NCBI GenBank assembly: GCA_021229015.1 | Contig: CM037792.1 | Location: 5,520,388-5,584,387 of the forward strand | Length of the DNA: 64,000 nucleotides | Source of the DNA: Solen grandis | Taxonomy: Eukaryota; Mollusca; Bivalvia; Adapedonta; Solenidae | Direction of reading: 5' to 3' | The notes under the pieces: model-generated | What the model saw: only the letters and a program-made list of their open reading frames with translations | What the model was told of the DNA's origin: nothing | Databases searched by the model: none | Part shown: piece after piece, positions 1 to 11,098 of the stretch | Layout: the number at the start of each line of letters is the position of its first letter | Numbering within the stretch: the first letter of the stretch is position 1 | Translations under genes and position numbers: made by a program

Positions 1-1011
1 ATCTTATGAGGAGTCACGGCGCTAGATTTACAGCTAAGTGTTTTTAGCACCTATATTTACTTAAAAAAAGTACATTTCCTAGGTTGAAAAATCTGGTTGC
101 TATGACAACAAATAGACTTAAAATATGGCAATAAAGCAAATTATTGTGATAACTCAAAAAGTACTGAAGATATTTTTATGAAACTTTAAATATAGATAGA
201 TGGCTGTATGGAGATTATGCACATTTTTTTTTTATTTCTTCCTAGGTTGAAAAATCTGGTTGCTATGACAACAAATAGACTTAAAATATGACAAAAGAAT
301 CGAATAAAGTGATACAACCAAGAAAACTTGCGATCAAATGCATTTATTTAGTTATGTAATAAACAAAACTTAAATTTATCATACACAGTCATTTTAAACA
401 TTTTTAATGAAAGGCAACCCAAGTATTTCATCATACTGTAATACAGTAGAAGAAATCCATGTCTAATTCCAGGGCGTAATTTCAAAATATTCATATATAT
501 ATTATTATTATGGATATTTTTTTTTCGAAGTAAATCTTAAACAATGTATCGGTTTCGTTTATAACGTGGCGTTAACCGTTACCTAGACCGCCCCCACACC
601 CTAAATTACACCCCTCTTTACGAATTTGTTTATGTCTTATATTTTCCCGGTTGCTAAGAGGATAATTTTTATCGTATCCGCCCAAGTACTTGAATTATTG
701 GATTCGGGCCTGGCCACGATGAACCTTAGTCTAGAAAAGGGTTTTGATATACTGTTCCCTTACTTTCTCAGCAAATAAGGGTAGCTCTAGGATTGGTTTG
801 TCAGATTTCAGTAGAATGTGATTTGATGGACGTAGCAAGATACCGCAGTATGGCACTACAATATCTCCTTCCTGCTAAAAACGTCCCAATATAACTGAAA
901 CTTACTTGCTGTGACCTTATGAAAAAAGCAAAGTACAATTTAGTAACCGCCTTTTGCTACATTAAGCGTCCAGCCAAGGGAGCAAGAGAATATGTTTTGT
1001 CTATATTGGTT
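1..1011. other. Non-coding stretch with a 52-bp direct repeat
   Basis: No credible coding region is seen. The notable content is a perfect 52-bp direct repeat at 76-127 and 239-290, starting TTCCTAGGTTGAAAAATCTG and ending AAAATATG, with 111 bp between the copies. The rest is AT-rich unique-looking sequence. Confidence 0.6.
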
Positions 1012-1235
1012 ACGGTGGCAAATTGGTTAGAACAGTCCGTGAGGTCGTGGGTTCGATCCCTGCATCAGCGCATTAGGAAGTTTCAGGATCGGTTAGCCCG
1101 GTTATTGTGACTGGGTGTCGAATAAGGTGTAATATCACAATGAGGAAACACCATATCTTGTAAAGTCAAAGTCCACAAATTACTAAAATACTGCTGATGG
1201 GAAGTCAAATCCAAACAAAACAATAAAACAAAATG
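1012..1235 (+). repeat. tRNA-derived SINE, family B, diverged copy
   Basis: The left end looks like a degenerate tRNA: a 'ggttag' A-box-like segment and a B box GGTTCGATCCC at 1050-1060. The body follows the same order as the better copies at 23.2 kb: 'ggatcggttagcccgg', 'gtgactgggtgt', then a 3' domain 'actaaaatactgctgatggg' (consensus 'actgaaatactgtcggtggg') and an A-rich CAAAACAA tail. It is a Pol III-type retroposon relic and codes for nothing. Confidence 0.7.
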
Positions 1236-1242
1236 ACATCAT

Positions 1243-1375
1243 CATGGTCCTCCAAATGCTTATAAAGACTCAGTGCAGATGCGAGAATCTGACTTTTGCT
1301 CAATGTCTATAAAGGCTTGCATTTACTTTATATTTTCAATGATCACTTAATAGACTATGATCACAATTTAATGAT
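1243..1375 (+). repeat. Unclassified interspersed repeat, copy 1 of 2 (partner at 8.7 kb)
   Basis: This segment matches the reverse complement of 8693-8850. Shared blocks in the same order are 'atcatggtcc', 'tcagtgcagatgc', 'ggtttgcatttac' (here 'ggcttgcatttac') and 'gatcacaattcaatgat' (here with one change). I do not recognise the family. No TIR or coding potential is visible. Confidence 0.6.
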
Positions 1376-2859
1376 GTTTGGATTGCCTTGAAGGATGTGT
1401 TTATGACAAAAACATAGATTGTGAGTGTGACACGAAGTTTCATGACGTAAAGTTACGTTTGAAATAATGCATGACGTAGGCAAGAATAATGAAGTGGTAA
1501 GGACTGAACGCACTATAGCGATGCATCCTTTTAAATGATTTCATTATAAGATTTATCAAAAATCAAACCTGAGTTCAAATTTTAAGGTAATACAAAACAG
1601 GGTACTCTGTCGTCGGCAACATACCATTTTGCAAAAAGCATGTCACGTGCTCTTGAGTTCAATATCAGGCCCTCCACGCAATGCTCTGTTCTCGGGGATT
1701 ACAATGGCTTCCACAACAGTGCTGTCGTTGAAAAGAATGGCAGATATACTGTCAGTGACTATCTGTCTAATCATTAACATTATGTGTATATCCTATAAAT
1801 ATACAGAACAAATATCGGCAGCTAATTAACATAAATAAGAAAGGCTGGTTGGGTGTGAGAACACCGGGAGGGGATCTTCGACATTAAGGCTAACTTCGGG
1901 CAATATTGACTTTATATAGCGTTCTAAAAATAGTTTCGAGAATGTATCCAACCAGAGAGCAATGTAATGTCGATGAAAAAGAGTTTAACCATCAGGGACT
2001 GGATTGTATCTTATTGCTATAGCAACAAGTAGTAAAATATTTAGAATCAATTTAATTGACATCTCGGGTAAAATGCCATATTTTGAAATCGTGTATTTCT
2101 AAGTGATTCCAGGTTTGTAGAATTGATAAAAAATTAGTTCTGACACGGTCCTCTGTATGCGGAATGAAAAACAAAAAACAAAACAAAAAAAACTGATAAT
2201 TGATTAGCATGACAGTCGACGTAGTATTCTTACACTCTTCCTATTACATTAAATTTGCAGTCAATATATAGATCAATGCTTGTGAGGCTTAAACGTTTAC
2301 CGTATTATCTGATTTGTTTAAAATTACATATCAAGCGCAATGTACTTGATGCTAAAATGACTTATAGTTGGTGTTCATGATTTAGTTACATGTACATATA
2401 TTGTACGTAATATAGAGTTAAACTGTGTCATTAAAATCAGATTTATTTAGACTGATTCAGAAAAAAAAATCTACGAATCCCTCAGAATTTTTCCCTATCT
2501 AAGTTATCGTAATCATAACTCCCGCACAATTTCATTGCTTTACGAAATACGACGTCTTAAAAGATCCATATGTTCATAATAAATTGGCCGGAATTGTCTA
2601 CTTGTGATGTGCTAAAAAGGTCTGTCATTTGTTCCAACTCATGCCAAAATTGCTTTTCGATCTTATTATTTATCTATATTATATCTTTTTTTGTTATTTT
2701 TTTATACAAAAATGCGTTAGTTTTAGAATAGTAGGAAGCAAATTAACGGTTAAATTACCAATCGCCAATCTTATTGGTCCCTGTTGCTTTGTAACGAAGT
2801 GCTTGCAATCATTTCAAATCCGTTTTATGTCAATTTCTGAATCAAGAACATTGTACCTT
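1376..2859. other. Non-coding stretch, nothing recognised
   Basis: AT-rich sequence with short ORFs only, none with recognisable domains. A small A-rich tract lies at about 2167-2191. I see no RNA gene or mobile element. Confidence 0.55.
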
Positions 2860-3454
2860 TGTCACGGTGCAGTATCTCTGCAGAAACCGCTACATCGGCA
2901 GCCTCTCTGCGTTCGCGCAGGTCATTCTCTTCCATAAACAAAATGGTTTGCAGAGAGCTTGCCTGAGCGTCAAAAAGTTGTATGCAAAAAGACCTTCCGC
3001 GCACCAACAAAACTGAAAGTAGGTTGTTATCGAGAAATTTATATAAATATCGACCAATTCATCGGTATCTTTTTGAAGAATATACATAAAAGAACACGTA
3101 GGATGTTCATATTATAAAGGTAACCGACGTAATAACTGGCTTAATCCTGTAGGAAGTGCCGAGGTTGTGATCAATGTTGGTACATCACTTAACTGTTTGT
3201 TTGAGTTTAGGAGCGTAGACGCTGATAATTTAAAAGGTGGACACGCATATATACCGCAAAGATACTCAAATGTTTCGTGCAATACTTAATTTTGAATAAC
3301 TCACCTGTTTTAAAGCGACCACTTGTCTTTTACTTGGCCCTCCGTCCATCGCGCATTTTGTTTATGGCAGAGAAATGACATGTGCGAACGCAGAGAGACT
3401 GCCGATTTAGCGATTTCTGCAGAGATACCGCCGATATGGTTATGCACCGTGGCA
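2860..3454. repeat. Inverted repeat pair (arms 2860-2946 and 3353-3454)
   Basis: The reverse complement of 2860-2946 aligns with 3353-3454 over about 90 bp, sharing 'cattttgtttatgg', 'gcgaacgcagagag', 'ctgccgat', 'tttctgcagagata' and 'gcaccgtg'. Copy 2 carries an extra ~13 bp near its end. The loop is about 400 bp. Read outward from the shared 'ttttgtttatgg', both arms encode a similar peptide in the same relative frame (ERREAADVAVSAEI and ERRETADLAISAEI). This may be a MITE or SINE family in inverted orientation, or relics of a short coding segment. Confidence 0.65.
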
Positions 3455-3914
3455 AAGAAACTAAAACTAAAAGGTATTAAAAATACAATTCTGCAGATGG
3501 TTAGGCACTGTGTTTGCGCGTATCCAGGCATACGCACTTATGTCAGTACGAGTAATAAAACGCGAAAAATAGACATGCTACATTGAAACCAAAATACCAT
3601 ATTATCGAAGGAGTATATCTTAAGAAGGCATGTATCTCTTTTTATTTAGGCAGCTAGAAACTCCAATTTCCGCATCATTTCAGAGCAGCGCTGAACACAT
3701 TTTGCGCCCAGGTATGTCATTGTTTAGCATGTCTGTTTTTGTGTACTATTCATGTCACTTTCACGATAATATATATGTTTCTGGTTAGTCATTGCGTCTC
3801 CTTCTGTATATATAAATTATCATGAACTCCCTACATTCTCTGTCTCTTCAGCATTTTCCCCCATGTTGTCATTTGACTATCTTTGATATCGTGTCTCTTT
3901 CTACGGCGTGTAAT

Positions 3915-3995
3915 CGCAGATTGGCTGCACTATGTTTGTCTCATGTAGACAAAATTCCAAAACTACTGAAATACTGTTTGTGGGACACATTTGAC
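3915..3995 (+). repeat. SINE family B, 3' fragment
   Basis: Only the 3' domain is present: 'gcactatgtttgtctcatgtagac', then 'ctactgaaatactgtttgtggga'. It corresponds to the conserved tail of the full SINE at 23.2 kb. The tRNA-like head is missing. Confidence 0.6.
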
Positions 3996-4526
3996 ATCAT
4001 ATATGTCGTTTCCTTTTAGTTATTTATTTTCACTCAAATCAGCATATTCAATGTTCAGGTAAGTATTGTTATTTGATTATTTTACATTATACATGTGAGT
4101 GGAGGTAAGATATGTCCATTTTCTGTTCTGCACGAGTTCAATGTTTCTTTCAGTCTGTTTATACCCGTCGGTTTTGTCTTCCAACTGAAGTAGATGTATA
4201 ACAGGGCAATCATGCATCCTTGCCATGGTGCTAGCCTTTATGGTGATGAGTGTCCAACTTGCATACCGAGGGTCTCAAATTCGGTTCCTGAATGTGGGAG
4301 TTGGATCCTTTATTCCGAAAGCGAAGATTGAGAGTCAGGAAGGATGGCATTGCCAATGTTGTTTTTTTTCAAATTTACATTGATTTTCACAAACTAACAT
4401 TTGTGCAAGTCTCAACTTTTAGACAAGGGTAAAATCGAGACAAAACAAAACAAACAAAAAAATAAATAAACTAAAAGAAGCACGTGGTACATGATTATAC
4501 AGGTAGCTACTTGTGCTACCACCTTT

Positions 4527-4725
4527 TTAGCTCACTTGAGCACGTAGTGCTCATGAAAGTTTTTAGTATCGATGGCTGTCGCCGTCCACAATTGTGTCTA
4601 AAACCACTGGGCCCGTGATGTTCCTTGTATGAAGCTACATCAAAGTTGGTCAAAGTTTCATATTTAGGTCAGGAGCTCAAATAGTTTAAAAGTGAAATCT
4701 TGAAAAAAACATTTTCCTCTCAAAA
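4527..4725 (+). repeat. Mollusc-type interspersed repeat fragment ('ttagctcacttgagcac')
   Basis: It begins 'tttagctcacttgagcac', then 'agtgctcatg', 'ctgtcgccgtcca' and 'aggtcaggagct'. From memory this resembles a common bivalve element whose other end reads 'gtgagcg ... ggccctcttg'; such an end is present at 34.3 kb in a different copy. Only the head is present here. Confidence 0.5.
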
Positions 4726-5663
4726 ACCCGTAAGCTTTGCAAGTAATTTAAATTTAACTGACCATTTCTTTCTGCGGAAAATTGAGACTTACATCGACAT
4801 ACGTGTATCTAAGTGACGCTGAATTTCTCTAGCATTTACATCTTCCTCTGTTATGAACTTTCTAACTGTTCTTAACTCTGTTACTCAATATCCAATTATT
4901 TCTCCAAAGCCACCTTATTCAGTTGTTAAGCTAGGGCACACTATAATGTTATCATTAAGAGGGATCATGGTTAACACTAATCCTGTCAGATTGAGAAACT
5001 AATTTTTGAAATAAATAGAACATGTACTTTGTTCTGCGAACGATTGGACTACTCATTTCGAATGTGTAGGGCTAGTTATTACATGGGGTAAGTTGTTACA
5101 CTTCGCATACCATCTAGCTGACGTTATTAATGGCGCCAAAATACTTAAATAGGAACGCGCCTTTTGGAAACCGCGCTTTTTACTGCAAGGTATTTTTAAA
5201 ACACCGACAGACATTTGACGAAGTTTAAAACATCAAAATGTCGATCTCGAAAGTAAACTAAAGGTGTTGTTAGAAAAATCTGCATAGTAAACAATATTTG
5301 TATCATTTTAAAATATGTTTTGCATAAATCTATAAACAGCTAAAAACACAATATTCCACTACTGAAAAAAATATTACAATTCATTGCTAGAATCTGAGAC
5401 TCAAGTTTAATATAAAAGATATCATGGGACAAGTTGTTATATGTTGACGGGGAATGTTGTTACACGGTAACAAGTGGCCCCGTGTGACAAGTTATCTTTA
5501 TCATCAACAATTAGTTCAGTGAGCACAACGTGCTTATGGTGATGTATTAAAATGGTTTTGTGTACGTCGTCCGAGGAGCTATTTAAATTCCAAGCATTAG
5601 AACTTTTTTCAGTAAAACTGCAGGGCAAGAGTCTTAGATATTTGGGATGTAGCATTGTCTAGA
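4726..5663. other. Non-coding stretch
   Basis: No gene is recognised. A 72-codon reading frame on the minus strand (5437-5655) has no domain that I can identify. The motif 'gacaagttgttat' and variants ('gtaagttgttac', 'aagttatc') recurs between 5090 and 5500. Confidence 0.45.
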
Positions 5664-5935
5664 GGAACTCTACCAAGTTAGAATTACCAAGTTAGAATTT
5701 TGACACTGGGGTCAAAATTGGACCCGCCTCAGGGGTCACCTGATTTTACATAGACTTATATGAAGAAAAAGGAGACAAAAATATTGTCAAAAACCACCAG
5801 CCTGGTATTTAGTGTGCAATATGGCATAGTTGACCTCTACCAAGTTTGTTCAAATCATAGCTCTAGGGTCAAATTGGCCCTCGCCCCATGGGTCACATGA
5901 CTTTACAAAGACTAGCTTGTGGCAAGAAGCATGAG
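5664..5935 (+). repeat. Two ~167-bp tandem units of a mollusc-type repeat
   Basis: The phrase 'tctaccaagtt' occurs at 5669 and 5836, 167 bp apart. Each is followed by 'ggggtcaaaattgg' or 'agggtcaaattgg', 'ccc(c/g)cc', 'ggtcac(a/c)tga' and 'tttacatagact' (second copy 'tttacaaagact'). This pattern is typical of internally repeated non-autonomous elements in bivalves. It has no coding function. Confidence 0.6.
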
Positions 5936-7435
5936 ACCATAAAGGCTACTACATTGATGACTTTCAAGCTGATACTGACGTTGACGCTGAAACTTGATTA
6001 CATCAAGGAAAAATGTTACAAAAACGAGATGAGCAACATGATTGTTCCTGTGTTGTGGAATGCACTTATCTCACTATAGATAAGTGTCATTATTTATGCG
6101 CATAGTGACGGGGCAATGAGATGACCTTTCGAGCTCTTAGAACCAATCAAATCGACTTATACTACAACTGGCTGAAGATAGCATTAATAGGTGACACGGT
6201 GCATCAAAGTAAAGCATCAGCAGCACATTTCTACCAAATTTCACGCCAGAGGCTATCCGCTCCAACCCGGAAGTACCACCCAGAAAACAGGCTGCAAATC
6301 ATCATAAAAAGCGCCGAACAAAAATACTTACTGATATTTATCTTGGAAAAAGGAAATCAAATAATCAAAAGTATCACGTGGGTAGCCAATCATTAAAACG
6401 GACCCAAAGTCGGAAAATGACGACATATCAGAAAATGACTCTATTATTTATTTATTTATTTATTATTATTATTTGCAACTGCGAATCCTGAGAAATGTGG
6501 ATCCAGTGATACAAGTGTAAGGGACTGGGTGGAATGCGCAGATATTCCATAGAATTTTTTTCAGAAAATATTTCATTTTAGACCTACAAATTTAAAGTTT
6601 TATATTGATATGATTATCGTGAACGGCTATAGGTAATTGTAATAGGCTCTGACACGATCAATCAAGAATGTAATTAATTAATTAATTCTGTAAATGAGAT
6701 CAGATTGCCCAATAATTAGTCCGGAAGAACAATTATGACGTTGTTTAGTAGAATGTTTGCACTTGAGATCGTAGAAATGAAATATTTATCAACCAAATGA
6801 ACCGTTATGGATAAAAATGTTTTATGATGTGTGGTTGAGAAATTAGATTTTAATTTCAGATTTTTTTTTTTTCATTCTCACTTGGGGTACATTTTATCAC
6901 TGAGTTTTGACTTGTGTACGTACTCGAATGCAACCTGCCATAATTCTGCAAGCTTTGTAGTTATATTTCTTCTTTCCTTTTCCAAAACCATATGCTTCTT
7001 AAATAGCTCCTTTCCCCCACAACTGTAATGTACTCAAATAATAAACAAAATAGTATGTAGTAGAGGTATAAAATGATACTCGTCAAAGAGCGATGTGTTA
7101 GACTAATTCCTAGCTTTGGTAGTAACGTGGTAGAATGCCCTACTTGCATACCGACGTTTGATTCTAGCTCGTGACAGAAGGACTTTCCTATCGATAGGTT
7201 TAATCAAGAGTTGAAGAGGAAAAGGAACATAAATAAAAATATGTATTGTTGTAACATACTGTTATAGAATATAATTCTATTGTAACAATAATTTATTTGT
7301 ACTACACTTCGCCCTTGAATTTCATAAATGAATGCAATATTGAAGATTCATAAAAGAATAAAATAAAGTGCAGTCATGAAATCATCTAAAACAAGTGGCT
7401 GATACTAATGAAATGCTAGCCAGATGTTTAGGATG
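5936..7435. other. Non-coding stretch with an unidentified 91-codon ORF
   Basis: An open frame at 6121-6396 (+) encodes 91 residues without recognisable motifs; I would not call it a gene without transcript support. A TTTA-rich simple repeat lies at about 6444-6471 and a short (TAAT)n run at about 6672-6686. At about 7090-7190 a segment sharing 'cttgcataccga' with 4258-4269 hints at another low-copy repeat. Confidence 0.45.
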
Positions 7436-7850
7436 CCAACCTATAAATAGAGACTGTGACGTCACTAGCTCGCATTAGTCTCTATACTAGACTGTATATT
7501 TCACCCAAAAACTTCGAATTGTGCTTCCGCGCAAATAGACCCACGTAGTAGTTAAAGCAGTTTTATATGAATGTGACCAAAGGTTAGAAACAATGGACAT
7601 GCCTTGATACTACTAAATGTGTCTATTAATGTTGACACATTACTTAGTAACTGTAGATTAAGCAATGTATAAAATAAGAGTCGCAATCCGTACTTTCAGA
7701 TTATATTTTGAAAAAAACAAACAAACAAAAAAAAAACGCTGTCATGTGTGTGCGTAAGTTGCATATAAGTATTTTTCTCTCTAAATATCTTATATACAAT
7801 ACAAAAACACATTCCACTGGCATAACAAGTTGACAATATCTTAACTTGAA
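7436..7850 (+). repeat. Repeat family with TATA box and CRE palindrome, copy 1
   Basis: It starts with CTATAAATAG, followed 8 bp later by the CRE palindrome TGACGTCA, then a strongly conserved block containing 'cacccaaaaact' and 'cgaattgtgcttccgcgcaa'. Similarity to 15176-15560 continues at lower level to 'cactggcataa' near the right end. TATA and CRE spacing is nearly the same in both copies. It could be the end of a transposable element carrying its own promoter, or a duplicated promoter region. No ORF follows. Confidence 0.6.
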
Positions 7851-8692
7851 GATCTTAGTGGCAGACATGATTTGGTATATTCACACGGGCCATCCATACC
7901 ATTGACACACTGGTACGATGCAGAATTGTTTACTACCATAGATCAACAATACATGCTGCTCATGACCTCTTGGCGAAATGGTGTTGCACGTGATTCGAAG
8001 ACAGGTGCGTGTCCTGACGTAGCCACCTTTAGACCTGCACATCATTCGAGATAAGGCTTAATCAAAAGTCAGAAAAGCAAGAAGTTAAGATTCCCATCTA
8101 TGCATAATGGCGATATATCCAAACCAATGACACAATTTTCATAATTTTAAGAAACTCAAGTGTGAATTTTACAGAATAACTGTCCGTGAGAAGATATCAG
8201 ATTTAAGTTGCGTCTATGTTATCTTGATCATGTAGAAATATCATCCCACGTTCGAAAGCTCTCTCCACGATTTAATTTGCTGGATGAAAGACAGTTACAT
8301 GTAAACAAACACGTCTATGATAACTCCACTTTTACAGTGTACAGGTACATTATCTTATTTTGCGTCCGTCTAACAGTATGTCAGTCATAAAGAGGCGTCC
8401 AACAAAATACAGGTAGAGGAAGGAAGACCCAGAGTGCACAGAGGCACATGGGTAGAACCACCAAACCAGCAGGAGAAAATACATAAAATAACTCAAATTA
8501 CAGTCGATGGGACGTTAAACCCATGGTAACAAAATCGATATCTGCTAAGTAAACATCTTAGTTCACCTTATATGTTAAGATTATTATATTTGGATAAGAA
8601 ACTGTTTTATTAATTAATTTGGTTGCTGAATGCTAGCTAGATCAAATTAACGTGACACTGAAATTGTGAACATTCTTAACGTAATCCTACTA
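7851..8692. other. Non-coding stretch with a fragment of a third SINE-like family
   Basis: At 8395-8480 the run 'aggaagaccca ... gggtagaaccacc' resembles a bivalve repeat with the theme 'gggtagaaccaccgacc...'; related pieces lie near 17.3 and 30.9 kb. At 8490-8530 the phrase 'gatgggacgttaaaccca' matches the SINE-B tail. Nothing else is recognised. Confidence 0.4.
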
Positions 8693-8850
8693 TCATTGAA
8701 TTGTGATCATGATTAATTAAGTGGCTATGGGGATTTTTATAGTAAATGCAAACCTTTTAGGCTTAGAGTAAATTAGCGTATAACTCCAAGTCAATGAATG
8801 CTTGCATCTGCACTGAAGTATTTTTAAACATTTGACGGACCATGATTATA
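8693..8850 (-). repeat. Unclassified interspersed repeat, copy 2 of 2
   Basis: This is the reverse-orientation partner of 1243-1375. The shared segments 'gcatctgcactga', 'ggaccatgat' and 'gtaaatgcaaacc' occur in mirrored order. Divergence is substantial, so this is an old family. Confidence 0.55.
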
Positions 8851-9499
8851 ATTTATTAATTGATTGATTACCTTAAATGATTCAAAAAAGCATCTGTTTG
8901 ATGTCTCTGTGAAATAGTGTCAGAAAAACTACACTGTAGCACATTTCCTCATTCTCAATATCTATGATACATTTCAGCAAGTACTAATCAGAGGGTAAAT
9001 GTTTGCATGGACCTTTTAAAAGCCGGTAGTTCGAATGAATACCAAGGGTAGTGATAAGAGTGCATATATGGACTCAATTTAGAAAAAGATTTTCAATTAA
9101 AACCAAATTTTTATCTCGGTAAATAGAAATCGAATCAAGGTTCCGCCCAAACACTTTATCGCAATGACCCAAGCTGTAATGTTATGAAAAACGATAATGT
9201 CATTTGTCAGCATATATCTTACCCTAGGTAAACACCAATCTTAGACTTAGGTGTTTTCAGAGATTTTAAAATAAAAATGTCCAAATGAGCAAGGGAGGTT
9301 GAGATACGGACTTTGATAACAGAGGTCCGCTACGTATGGATTATTTTTAACATTATTTATCTAATTCAGATCAGCTGTTCACGGCTTAATTGATACACAT
9401 ATTAGAACACTGACACGTTTGACTATTTCTGATATTATTATTTAAATCCAGTTTAAATCATAGTCAAATAAGATCGAACGTGTCAAGTAGATATATAGT
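8851..9499. other. Non-coding stretch
   Basis: No gene or element is recognised. A weak imperfect inverted repeat spans 9411-9486 ('tgacacgtttgacta' and 'tagtcaaata...cgtgtca'). Confidence 0.45.
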
Positions 9500-9760
9500 C
9501 ATTTTGCTTCACTTAGAAGTCGTGAGTTCGATCTCTGGCCACGACATACCAAAGTTGTAAAAAAGGGTACTGATTCTTTGCTTGACGCTCAGCACATGAG
9601 GGTAGTTCCAGGACTGACCGGCCCGGTGTCAGGATAATGTGACTGGTATCATAACACATGTCTACAGCGTACAGCACTATATCTGTCTCTGGTAGACAAA
9701 AATTCACAAATGACTGAAATACTGTCAGTGCGACGTTTGATCTAACAATCAAAGAAACTT
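9500..9760 (+). repeat. tRNA-derived SINE, family B
   Basis: The tRNA-like 3' half carries the B box GAGTTCGATCT around 9525. The SINE body then follows: 'gacataccaaagttgtaaaaa', 'cttgacgctcagcac', 'ggactgaccggcccggtgtc', 'gataatgtgactgg', and a tail 'aaatgactgaaatactgtca'. It is nearly full length but lacks a clean tRNA 5' half. Confidence 0.75.
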
Positions 9761-10189
9761 AAAAATACAAGTATTCTCTTTCCATAGTTTTAGTCTTTTT
9801 TTATTAAGAAAAATGAAACATACACAAACTGTTCCCAGACCGTTTAGAAGGGTGGAAATTAACTAAATGGACATTTAAATTTATAATATTGATTGTAGAT
9901 AAGGTGGTAACGTACACAAACAGTGTACATACAATTAATATATAATGCATTGGATAACAGACACCCGTCGTCTGCTTCACCAGTGGAGCTTTTGCCGCAC
10001 GCATAAACATTCATATAAATTACGTTAATAAAACATAAAAAAAACGATCATGCATTTCCAATGATGCATATTACGAGGTTGAAACCGTAAGTTATTGTAT
10101 ATCATATTTGATCGTTTTACTAAGTCATGACAACCTTTTAGACTGTTCAGCGCCGTTTCGATCGTGTATAGAAATAATAATACCTAGAC
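9761..10189. other. Non-coding stretch, nothing recognised
   Basis: AT-rich sequence without RNA genes, TIRs or credible ORFs. Confidence 0.5.
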
Positions 10190-10435
10190 TGTTTTCAACG
10201 AACGATATTTAGTGCTAAGTAGTACATTGTACATGTACTAAAAGTCTTCGATAAGTTAGGAACACAATCCATTTTTGTTTTGCAAAATAATTATATAAAT
10301 CGCAAAATTTATTAGATATTTACCCCAATGACTAACAACTTTGAAATGAATTACACCTGTATTTTGTTATTTAAATAGTGAAGCAAAATGTGTCATTTAG
10401 TATTACTTAACGCTACGAAAATTTTGTTGAATTGA
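10190..10435. repeat. MITE-like element with CTTAGCGC-type ends, diverged copy
   Basis: The left end 'tatttagtgctaagtagta' and the right end 'attacttaacgcta' are inverted, imperfect versions of the TACTTAGCGCTAAGTA palindrome seen at the ends of the two elements at 38.85-39.35 kb. The interior 'aatgactaac...tgaaatgaatta' also resembles 38950-38985. Confidence 0.45.
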
Positions 10436-10492
10436 CGTCAGAAAGACGCTGTCTACGTAGTTATGAACAATATAATGACGTGATTATCTATA

Positions 10493-10494
<2 letters not shown>

Positions 10495-10524
<30 letters not shown>
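10495..10524. repeat. (TG)n microsatellite
   Basis: An uninterrupted TG dinucleotide run of about 15 units. Confidence 0.95.
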
Positions 10525-10526
<2 letters not shown>

Positions 10527-10921
10527 TACGTTGAGTTTGAAGCTCTTGGGTCGTATCCACAATACAAATTAAGTCATTTGTTGACTTACGTATAAATAGG
10601 TTAACTTTCTGCTTTATTATTTCTAAATTACATAGGCATGTCCACAAGCTTAGTTTTACGCAAGTGTAAAATGGCTGCCGAAACATGTTACAAGCTATTA
10701 CTACTTGCAGCGCTGAACAAAATGCCCTGTGACCTTTCCATAAGAGAAGTCATAGATTGACAATACCGGTAACCTTCATACCCCCCTCACACATACACGA
10801 AATAACCAAAATAGGTCTTATGTACTTTCAGTTAGTTCAGGGACAATTATTCATGTGCGATTGTGGTGGCCTTGGCTGAAATAGTAGGGCAGACAACAGT
10901 TATATGCACAACATGTTTATA

Positions 10922-11098
10922 CACTGAACCTGTATTAGCGGCCATCCATATAAGCGGTCAATCTGCATTTAGCGGTCAGTTTTAATATACCCAAACTATT
11001 GCACTTTGTATGTTCAACCTTCGTTTAGCGGCTACCTCTGCGAAGCGGCCAGTTTCTATTGTTCTCCTTACTGACCGCTTAAGACAGGTTTGACTTTT
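10922..11098. mobile_element. Short MITE-like element with 'acctgt...agcggcca' inverted ends
   Basis: The left end 'gaacctgtattagcggcca' is mirrored by the right end 'tgaccgcttaagacaggttt'. Internal repeats of 'tagcggtcagttt' and 'gcggccagttt' are present. I recall similar 'ttaagcggcca' elements in bivalve genomes. It is about 175 bp and non-coding. The target duplication is not clear. Confidence 0.55.

Noticed and set aside
1021..1070. Possible tRNA gene (also heads at 9.5, 13.86, 22.17, 23.22 and 39.8 kb)
   Set aside because: B boxes are good, but acceptor and anticodon stems do not pair and each head is followed by a shared SINE body.
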